Below are positions 53,218 through 61,133 of a stretch of 61,133 nucleotides of DNA, piece after piece; within the stretch, counting starts at the first letter, position 1; each line of letters starts with the position of its first letter. Source of the DNA: Frankiales bacterium (lineage in GTDB: Bacteria; Actinomycetota; Actinomycetes; Mycobacteriales; SCTD01); NCBI GenBank assembly GCA_025965475.1, contig JAOPWV010000179.1:1-61133 (forward strand), given 5' to 3'. The position numbers and the translations under genes were made by a program. The notes beneath the pieces were generated by a model. The model saw nothing but the letters and a program-made list of their open reading frames with translations, searched no databases and had not been told where the DNA came from.

Positions 53218-56121
53218 CTAGGCCGCCAACAGCCGCACGGCGTCGGCCGGCTGCGCCGGCGAGAACAGGAAGCCCTGCCCGCGATGGCAGCCCAGCTCGA
53301 GCAGCTGGTCGCGTTGCTGTCGCTGCTCGATGCCCTCCGCCACGACGTCGAGCTGAAGGGCGTGCGCCAGATCCACGATCGCGTGGACGAGCCGTTGGTC
53401 CTCCGGGCTCGCAAGGGCCTGCACGAATCCGCTGTCGATCTTCAAGCTGTCCAGGGGCAGATCCCGCAGGTAGGCGAACGACGAGTAGCCGACGCCGAAG
53501 TCGTCGATCGCGATGCATACCCCCATCTCGCGCAGCCGGCTCAGGACGTCGACGGCGACGGCCGGGTTGGCCATGACCGTGCGCTCCGTGAGTTCGAACG
53601 TCAGCGCCGTCAGCGGGTACCCCGTGGCCGCGCTCGCGTCCGCGACGACTCCGATCAGACCACGGTGGATCTGGGGGGGCGCCAGGTTCACCGACAGCGG
53701 CAGTACGGAGCCGTCCGTCCGCCGGAAGCTGACGCCGTCCGTGCAGGCCTGGTACAGCACCCAGCTGCCGATCCGGTCGATGAGGCCGGTCTCCTCGGCG
53801 AGCGCGACGGTCGACGCCGTGTCGAGCAGGACACCGTCGCCGTGGGCACGCAGTAGTGCCTCCGCCCCGAGGACGGTGCCGTCCTCCAGCTCGACGAGCG
53901 GCTGGTAGTGCAGCGTGAAGCGGTTGTCGTCGACCATGCGGCGCAGGGCGAGCGCCTCGTCCAGTCGCTTCCTGCTCCGCTGGTGGATCCCGGCGTCGAA
54001 CACGGCGTACTGGTTGCGACCCCGGGCCTTCGCCTCGAACATCGCCTGGTCGGCAGCCCGCAGCAACTCGTCCGGGGTGACCGTCTGCTCCTCCGCCACC
54101 ACGATGCCGATGCTGGCGCCCAGGGTCAGCTGGCTGTCGCCGACCGGGAAGGCCTCGGTGAGCGAGGCGAGCACACGCTCGGCGAGCCGGTACGCCTCGG
54201 TCACGTACGGCAGGTGCTCGCACAGGATCACGAACTCGTCGCCCGCCAGCCGGGCCACCGTGTCGGAGGGGCGGACGGCGGCGAGCAGGCGCCGCGCCAG
54301 TTCGTGCAACACCAGGTCGCCGGCGTCGTGGCCGTAGCCGTCGTTGACGAGCTTGAAGTGGTCGAGGTCGACGAACAGCAGGGCGACCGGCGCGGCCCGT
54401 CGGTCGGTCAGCAGGTGCTCGAGGCGGTCGAGCAGCAGGGCCCGGTTGGGCAGCCCCGTGAGCGCGTCGTGCGTGGCGCGGTGGGCCGCGCTCACCTCCA
54501 GCCGCTTGCGCTTGGTGATGTCCGTGTAGCCGACGATCGCCCCGCCGTCCGGGCTGCCGAGGGCGACGACGTGCAGCCAGAAGAACAGCGGCTCGTCCTC
54601 CCGCCACCTGCAGGTCACGTCCGTGTCGAACTCCGACGTCTCGCCGTCGAGCACGGCCCGTAGTCCCGCTGCCATCTCCTGGGCCTCGGCCTGCTCCCGG
54701 CCGCGCACCCGCTGGCACACGTCGAAGAAGTTCGCGCCGACCCCGCAGGCGTGCTGGGAACCGTCGCGCTCGGCCATGAACCGGGTCCAGGCGGCGTTCA
54801 CCGTCACGATCGTGCCCGTCGCGTCGACCACCGCGGTCTGCGCCGGCAGCGAGTCCAGGACCGCGCTCTGGAACAGGGCGAGGGCGGCCAGGCGGCGCTC
54901 GGCCCGCACCCGCTCGGACGCGTCGCTGAAGGTCAGGACGGCGCCTTCCGGCTCGTCGGTGCGCAGTGGCGTGGCACGGAAGTCGACCGGGACGGGGGTG
55001 CCGTCGCTGCGCCAGAAGATCTCACCGCTCCGTTCGGCAGGCAGGCCCTCGCGCGCCGCGCGGACGCACGGACAGTCCTCCACGGCGTACGGCGTTCCGT
55101 CGGGGTGGCTGTGGTGGTACAGCTCGTGCGCGCTCCGGCCGAGGGCTGTCGCCGGGTCGAGGCCGAGGATCTCCGCCGCTGCCGGGTTGAGGAAGGTCAC
55201 CCGGCCCTGGGTGTCCAGCCCGATCACGCCCTCGGCGGACGACTCGATGAGGAGGCGGAACCGCTCGGCGCTGCGGTGGCGCTCCTGCTCCAGGGAGCGC
55301 AGCTCCGTGACGTCCTGCAACGTCACCAGCGCCGCGGCCCGGTCGCCCCACTCGGTCGGCATCGCGGTGGCGGACACGAGGACGGCAGCGCCCCCAGCGT
55401 GCAGAACGCGGAACTCGGCCGGCTGGGTGACCATCTGCTCGCCGAGCACCTGCTGCAACTGCTGCGTGCACAGCTCCCGGTCCTGCTCCTCCACGAAGTC
55501 GGTGATGCGGCGGCCGAGCACCTGTTCCGGCGCACTGTGGCCCGACAGCTGGACGGCGGCCGGATTGGCGAACTGGATCAGCCCGTCGGCGTCCACGACG
55601 ATCATCCCGTGTGAGGCCCGGGACAGGAGCTCGCGGCGCCGCGGCTCGGGCAGCAGCGGCGCGGCCGGCGCGGGCTCGGCGCCGCTGGCCTCGCGGGTGG
55701 ACATGACGATGCCCCGCAGGGCCGGGTCGTCGAGACGGTTGCGGACGAGGGTCTCGAGCGGCCGCCAGCTGCCGTCCCGGTGCCGCACCCTCGCCCGAAG
55801 GGTGTGCACGCTCTCCGGTTCGCCGTACACCCGCAACAGGTCCTCGACGGCCCGGCTCTGGTCGTCGGGATGCACGAGCCGTAGCGGGTTGAGGCCCTCG
55901 AGTTCCTCCGGGGACAGGCCGAGCAGCCGCGCGGCAGCCGGACTGGCGAAGCGGACGGTGCCGTCCGCCTCGTGCACGCTCAACAGGTCGGGCGTCCAGG
56001 TGACCAGAAGGTCCCACGGGACCGCGGGTCGGGGACTGCCGGCTGAGCCGTCCACATGGTCCCCGGATCTGGCGTACGGACGTGGCTGCGCAGCGTGTTC
56101 CCCTCGCTGCGCGACAGACAC
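53218..56121 (-). CDS. PAS(x4)-GGDEF-EAL c-di-GMP signalling protein
   Basis: A soluble protein of about 967 residues with four PAS domains (first around WDLLVTWTPDLLSVHEADG; second SHGMIVVDADGL; third SAEGVIGLDTQGRV; fourth QTAVVDATGTIVTVNAAW), a GGDEF domain whose signature is AGDEF (near residue 624) and an EAL domain with GAEALLRAHG (near 751), IDDFGVGYSSF and AEGIEQ. The EAL half looks active and the GGDEF half may be degenerate or a GTP sensor. GTG 56121 is a guess; the frame is open to 56466. Confidence 0.85.
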   Translation of the reverse strand: MSVAQRGEHAAQPRPYARSGDHVDGSAGSPRPAVPWDLLVTWTPDLLSVHEADGTVRFASPAAARLLGLSPEELEGLNPLRLVHPDDQSRAVEDLLRVYGEPESVHTLRARVRHRDGSWRPLETLVRNRLDDPALRGIVMSTREASGAEPAPAAPLLPEPRRRELLSRASHGMIVVDADGLIQFANPAAVQLSGHSAPEQVLGRRITDFVEEQDRELCTQQLQQVLGEQMVTQPAEFRVLHAGGAAVLVSATAMPTEWGDRAAALVTLQDVTELRSLEQERHRSAERFRLLIESSAEGVIGLDTQGRVTFLNPAAAEILGLDPATALGRSAHELYHHSHPDGTPYAVEDCPCVRAAREGLPAERSGEIFWRSDGTPVPVDFRATPLRTDEPEGAVLTFSDASERVRAERRLAALALFQSAVLDSLPAQTAVVDATGTIVTVNAAWTRFMAERDGSQHACGVGANFFDVCQRVRGREQAEAQEMAAGLRAVLDGETSEFDTDVTCRWREDEPLFFWLHVVALGSPDGGAIVGYTDITKRKRLEVSAAHRATHDALTGLPNRALLLDRLEHLLTDRRAAPVALLFVDLDHFKLVNDGYGHDAGDLVLHELARRLLAAVRPSDTVARLAGDEFVILCEHLPYVTEAYRLAERVLASLTEAFPVGDSQLTLGASIGIVVAEEQTVTPDELLRAADQAMFEAKARGRNQYAVFDAGIHQRSRKRLDEALALRRMVDDNRFTLHYQPLVELEDGTVLGAEALLRAHGDGVLLDTASTVALAEETGLIDRIGSWVLYQACTDGVSFRRTDGSVLPLSVNLAPPQIHRGLIGVVADASAATGYPLTALTFELTERTVMANPAVAVDVLSRLREMGVCIAIDDFGVGYSSFAYLRDLPLDSLKIDSGFVQALASPEDQRLVHAIVDLAHALQLDVVAEGIEQRQQRDQLLELGCHRGQGFLFSPAQPADAVRLLAA

Positions 56122-56147
56122 CTTCAGCGCACTGCGTTCCGAGGTGG

Positions 56148-56707
56148 TCAGCGGTCCGTGACGGTGAGGGGCCGGCTCGTCAACGGCGTACCGCCGGCGG
56201 CGGGGAAGACGCTGACCGTGTGCTGACCCGGGGATACCTGAACGCCGAGCTGCCCGTTGGTGCGGCAGGCGGTGAACCGCTTTGCGACCTTCACCACCTG
56301 GGTGTCGGTCCGGCCGGGTAGCGGCACCGCGGCCAGATCCGGCAGCAGCCGCGCCGCGTCGAGGGCGACCACGATGGCGGTGTCGTTCGGGCCCACCGCG
56401 CTGTACTGGAGCAGGCCGCCGCGGCGTACGGACGTCGCCGACAGGGCCAGACCGGGGGTCGTGCACGACGCGGTCAGGGCAGGTGGGGTGCTGCCCCCGC
56501 CGCCGGAACGCACCGCCGCGCCGACGACCACCAGGAGCAGTACGCCGACGAGCAGCCGGACCGGCCCGACGCGCAGGTTGCCGATGCGCAGCTTGGGCAG
56601 CGGCGGCGGTGCGTCGTCCGGGGCACCGGCGTCGCCCTGGACGGCCTCGCTGCCCCGCAGGACGGCCAGCTCGTACAGGTCGGGCCCGGACCGTGACCGT
56701 CCGCCAC
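56148..56707 (-). pseudogene. Membrane-anchored protein with a probable frameshift
   Basis: The best open frame (GTG 56531 to the stop at 56148) starts in the middle of a transmembrane helix (RLLVGVLLLVVVGAAV). Protein-like sequence continues upstream in the same frame (LYELAVLRGSEAVQGDAGAP, then PPPLPKLRIGNLRVG) with no ATG, GTG or TTG. A GTG at 56707, 9 bp after the upstream gene, would join it if one base were added in the CCC run near 56685. The outer domain is Thr/Val-rich with two cysteines. Real frameshift and sequence error are both possible. Confidence 0.5.
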
Positions 56708-56715
56708 GGCGTGGC

Positions 56716-59088
56716 TCAGCCGTCGGACTTGCCCGGGCCGGTCGGACCGTCGAGGCGCGGCGTCCCCTCCTCCTGCGCGAGCTGGACCGTGTCCGCCGCC
56801 TCGGTGGCTGCCGGGGTGGGCCCGGCGGGGCCCTTGTCGACGACGTCCGGCGTCACGTCCGGTGCGCCGCCGGCCATCGCCGGAACCTTCGGCGCGACCA
56901 GCGAGCGGGCCAGGATCTGCGAGACGTCGAGGACCTGCACGCTCTCCTTCGCCGAGCCGTCCTGCTTCTTGGCCGTGACGGCGTCGGACAGCATGACGAT
57001 GCAGAACGGGCAGGCCGTCGAGATCAGGTCGGCGTCCGTGGCCAGGGCCTCGTCGGTGCGCTCCACGTTGATGCGCTTGCCGATCTTCTCCTCCATCCAC
57101 ATCCGGGCGCCGCCGGCGCCGCAGCAGAAGCCACGCTCCTTGCAGCGCGGCATCTCGGTGGTGGTGAAGCCCGCGATCGCGTCGAGGATCTCGCGCGGCG
57201 GCGTGTAGACCCGGTTGTGCCGACCCAGGTAGCACGGGTCGTGGTACGTGATCTTCTCGTCGATCGGCGTGACCGGGACCAGGTGCCCGTCGGCGACCAG
57301 CTTGCCGAGCAGCTGCGTGTGGTGGACGACGTCGTAGTGACCGCCGAGCTGTGGGTACTCGTTCGCCAGCGTGTTGAAGCAGTGCGGGCAGGTCGCCACG
57401 ATCTTCACGTCGTGCTCGCGGCCGGCACCCACGCCGTTGAGCAGCTCGACGTTCTGCTGGCCGAGCATCTGGAAGACGAACTCGTTGCCGAGGCGGCGCG
57501 CCGGATCACCGGTGCAGGACTCGCCGGAGCCGAGGATCGCGAACTCGACGCCGGCCGTGTGCAGCAGCTCGGCGAACGCGCGCGTGACCTTCTTCGCGCG
57601 GTCCTCCAGGGCACCGGCGCAGCCGACCCAGAACAGGTACTCCACGTCGGACGGGATGGAGTCGGTGACCCGCCTGACCTCGAACGGCAGGCCCTCGGTC
57701 CAGTCCTCGCGGGCGGTGTTGTTCAGGCCCCACGGGTTGCCCTTGTTCTCGAGGTTGCGCAGCATCACGCCGGCCTCGCTCGGAAACGCGCTCTCGATGA
57801 GCACCTGGTAGCGGCGCATGTCGAGGATGTGGTCGACGTGCTCGATGTCCACGGGGCACTGCTCGACGCAGGCGCCGCAGGTGGTGCAGGACCACAGGAC
57901 GTCGGGGTCGATGACGCCACCCTCGGCGGCGGTACCGACGAGCGGGCGGGTGGCCTGCTCGGGACGGGTGCCCTCGATGCGCGGGTAGCCGGCCTCGGGC
58001 ACGTGGTGCCCGGACTCGTCCTCGATGATCTCCGAGACGTGCCCCTCGGGGACCGTCCTCGAGCCGAGCATGTACGGCGCCTTCGCGAACAGGTGGTCGC
58101 GCAGGTCCATGATCAGCAGCTTCGGGGACAGCGGCTTGCCGGTGTTCCAGGCCGGGCACTGGGACTGGCAACGACCGCACTCGGTGCAGGTCGCCATGTC
58201 GAGCATGGCCTTCCAGGTGAAGTCCTCGACCTTCCCGACGCCGAACGTGTCCGTCTCCGGGTCGGCCTGCTCGAAGTCCAGGACCTTGCCCTTGCTCATC
58301 ATCGGCGGCAGGCCGCCCAGGGCGACGCCGTCCGGGTTGCGCTTGGTGGAGACATTGACCGGCGCGAGGAAGATGTGCAGGTGCTTGCTGTAGACGACGA
58401 GCACGAGGAAGCCGAACACGACCGCGATCTGCGCCAGGATGAAGAACGTCTCCAGGAAGGCGTTGACGCCGGTCCCGAGGGGGGCCAGAGCCTTGGCCAC
58501 CAGCCACGACGTGAACGTCCAGTGCGGGTGGTCGGCCCACGGGTAGTGGCCGGTGTTGATCTGCGGGCCGCGGTAGAGGAACAGCGTCACGACCACCATC
58601 GTGATCATGAACAGCACGAGCCAGGCGGCCCGCGTGTGCGAGCCGTAGAACCGGCTGCTGCGCTGCAGCCGCTGGGGGGCGTTGCGCCGCCGGATGAGGG
58701 CGAAGGTCAGCAGCGAGAGGAGCAGCAGCGTGCCGAACAGGTCCTCGAGGAACCCCAGCGCCCGGGTGTGCCCGATGATCGGGAACGCGAAGTCAGGGTT
58801 GAACAGCGCGCCGACCGCCTCGACGATCGTCGCGCCCAGCACGACGAACGCCCAGAACGTGATGAAGTGCGCGACACCCGGCACCGACCACTTGAGCAGG
58901 CGCTCCTGGCCGAAGACCTCGACGAGTTGCGTGCGCAGGCGCGCGCCGGCTCCGTCGAGGCGACCCGGTGCGGGCTGCCCGCTGCGGATCAGCCGGGCCA
59001 GGAAGACGATCCGGCGGCCGGCGATCGCCAGCGACACCACGATGATCAACAGGCCCAGAACCAGGCGGACGACCATGTCCGTCTCCAC
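56716..59088 (-). CDS. Membrane Fe-S oxidoreductase (HdrD/GlpC-like, Rv0338c type)
   Basis: A 790-residue protein: five N-terminal helices (residues about 5-300, NarI/heme-b-like), two [4Fe-4S] ferredoxin motifs (CTECGRCQSQCP and CTTCGACVEQCPV), and two CCG cysteine-rich domains (CPHCFNTLANEYP with HDPCYLGRHN; RGFCCGAGGARMWM with STACPFCIVML). A Pro/Ala-rich tail ends it. It should move electrons between a membrane carrier and a thiol or disulfide substrate. GTG 59088 follows GGAGGGA. Confidence 0.9.
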   Translation of the reverse strand: METDMVVRLVLGLLIIVVSLAIAGRRIVFLARLIRSGQPAPGRLDGAGARLRTQLVEVFGQERLLKWSVPGVAHFITFWAFVVLGATIVEAVGALFNPDFAFPIIGHTRALGFLEDLFGTLLLLSLLTFALIRRRNAPQRLQRSSRFYGSHTRAAWLVLFMITMVVVTLFLYRGPQINTGHYPWADHPHWTFTSWLVAKALAPLGTGVNAFLETFFILAQIAVVFGFLVLVVYSKHLHIFLAPVNVSTKRNPDGVALGGLPPMMSKGKVLDFEQADPETDTFGVGKVEDFTWKAMLDMATCTECGRCQSQCPAWNTGKPLSPKLLIMDLRDHLFAKAPYMLGSRTVPEGHVSEIIEDESGHHVPEAGYPRIEGTRPEQATRPLVGTAAEGGVIDPDVLWSCTTCGACVEQCPVDIEHVDHILDMRRYQVLIESAFPSEAGVMLRNLENKGNPWGLNNTAREDWTEGLPFEVRRVTDSIPSDVEYLFWVGCAGALEDRAKKVTRAFAELLHTAGVEFAILGSGESCTGDPARRLGNEFVFQMLGQQNVELLNGVGAGREHDVKIVATCPHCFNTLANEYPQLGGHYDVVHHTQLLGKLVADGHLVPVTPIDEKITYHDPCYLGRHNRVYTPPREILDAIAGFTTTEMPRCKERGFCCGAGGARMWMEEKIGKRINVERTDEALATDADLISTACPFCIVMLSDAVTAKKQDGSAKESVQVLDVSQILARSLVAPKVPAMAGGAPDVTPDVVDKGPAGPTPAATEAADTVQLAQEEGTPRLDGPTGPGKSDG

Positions 59089-59251
59089 GTGTCCCTCCAG
59101 GGGGTGCAGCCGGCGCGGCAGCGATCGTGCCCCGTGGCACGGGGAGCCTACGCACGCACGTCGCGGCCAGAGTACGGGCCACCCGTACGGCATCTACCCG
59201 CGGGTAACTCCAGGTGGGGGAATGCCGTGCCGTCCGCCGGCGCCGGTCGGC

Positions 59252-59395
59252 CTAGAAGCCGGGGGACAGCACGGCGGAGGCGATCCGCGAGAGGACGCGC
59301 AGGACGAGCAGGGTGAGCGGCAGGGCCAGCATCAGGGCCACGACGAGCGCGAGGAGGCGGATGGCGAGCCTCGGTCCACCCCGCCGGTCCCGCAT
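59252..59395 (-). CDS. Small membrane protein, 47 residues
   Basis: MRDRRGG at the N-terminus is followed by one long hydrophobic helix (LALVVALMLALPLTLLVLRV) and a short tail SAVLSPGF. A positively charged start and single helix fit a small inner-membrane protein. GTG 59407 is an alternative start. Function unknown. It is divergent from dnaK. Confidence 0.5.
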   Translation of the reverse strand: MRDRRGGPRLAIRLLALVVALMLALPLTLLVLRVLSRIASAVLSPGF

Positions 59396-59557
59396 CGCGC
59401 TCAGCACCCGACCAGCGTCGCACAGCAACCCCCCGGTCGTCGCCGCTCCGCGCCCTGGCTCGCAGCCACCCCCGCACCCACTCGGCAGGGCGGGGTCGCG
59501 CGGGCGACCCCCGGCAGGAGATGCCCGCGGTGGGATGCGGGGGATCTGAAGAAGTTC

Positions 59558-59578
59558 CTTGAGCCGGGAACGCTCAAG
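59558..59578 (+). promoter_or_regulatory. HAIR operator (HspR site) upstream of dnaK
   Basis: CTTGAGC-N7-GCTCAAG matches the HspR-associated inverted repeat CTTGAGT-N7-ACTCAAG and keeps perfect 7-bp arms. It lies 78 bp before the dnaK start. HspR would repress dnaK with DnaK as co-repressor. Confidence 0.85.
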
Positions 59579-59609
59579 GCGATTTGACGGTTGATCACAG
59601 AGGAGCCAC

Positions 59610-59630
59610 CATGAGTGGCAGTGGCTCAAC
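59610..59630 (+). promoter_or_regulatory. Second, degenerate HAIR-like element
   Basis: CATGAGT-N7-GCTCAAC keeps the exact 7-7-7 spacing of HAIR with two changes from the consensus arms. It lies 52 bp (about five helical turns) from the first copy, inside the leader. Confidence 0.4.
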
Positions 59631-59656
59631 CCTCCCCAGATTCAAGGAGCACCTCC

Positions 59657-61133
<1,477 letters not shown>

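Noticed and set aside
56474-57235. 253-codon minus-strand frame
   Set aside because: It overlaps the Fe-S reductase in the wrong frame and has Arg/Ser-rich composition. Its first GTG-containing part is relevant only to the frameshift hypothesis.

Overview
The window is high-GC bacterial DNA with dense genes, short operons with 4-nt ATGA/GTGA overlaps, frequent GTG starts and candidate leaderless starts. The gene content points to an actinobacterium: F420-dependent glucose-6-phosphate dehydrogenase beside the F420 biosynthesis gene fbiD, a Dcd of the actinobacterial bifunctional type next to a tRNA-Gly gene, a membrane Fe-S reductase resembling the mycobacterial Rv0338c family, and dnaK preceded by a HAIR (HspR) operator instead of CIRCE. 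I cannot name the genus from sequence alone.

Layout. 1-4 kb: the tail of an unknown gene and its terminator, a membrane PAS-EAL protein, a lipoprotein and a ROK glucokinase. 4.3-15.5 kb is a potassium region: a small membrane protein, two tiny membrane peptides (the second is KdpF), kdpABC, kdpDE, then a convergent 660-residue APC-type transporter and a divergent hemerythrin-like protein. A 16-bp tandem-repeat motif occurs both in front of the kdp operon and in front of the APC transporter. 15.6-18.5 kb: an MMPL exporter with its TetR regulator and a double palindromic operator. 18.5-20.5 kb: arsR-acr3-arsC arsenic resistance. 20.5-24 kb: a DoxX protein, topoisomerase IB and a membrane GAF-GGDEF diguanylate cyclase. 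24.8 kb: an Amt-like protein that appears to lack both pore histidines.

26.4-42.6 kb concentrates on sugar phosphates, ribose and NAD. It holds 3-hydroxybutyryl-CoA dehydrogenase, transaldolase and glucose-6-phosphate isomerase (coupled), nucleoside hydrolase, and a poorly characterised cupin / PPOX / GATase-like / LacI / ribokinase / SnoaL block. These are followed by nicotinamide phosphoribosyltransferase, a HAD phosphatase with PRPP synthetase, and fgd, pgl and fbiD. Nucleoside hydrolase and ribokinase could feed ribose 5-phosphate to PRPP synthetase, whose product NAMPT consumes, while Fgd and Pgl form an F420-linked entry into the pentose phosphate pathway. 43.4-48.8 kb: two aldehyde dehydrogenases, a class III CoA-transferase and a divergent glutaryl-CoA dehydrogenase, a plausible glutarate or diacid-semialdehyde catabolic set.

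48.9-50.65 kb is gene-poor and looks accessory or decayed. It contains two small hypothetical genes, an orphan reading-frame fragment and two very strong hairpins, and it abuts tRNA-Gly(CCC). 50.9-59.4 kb: dcd, an MFS exporter with a coupled ArsR-like regulator, a four-PAS GGDEF-EAL protein, a membrane protein that may be frameshifted, and the Fe-S reductase. The window ends inside dnaK.

Most interesting leads: the shared potassium-region box and the leader ORF coupled to the APC transporter; a Trp-rich leader ORF before NAMPT; the Amt-like protein without twin histidines; a cysteine-free GATase-fold protein in an uncharacterised LacI-linked block; and paired HAIR elements before dnaK.
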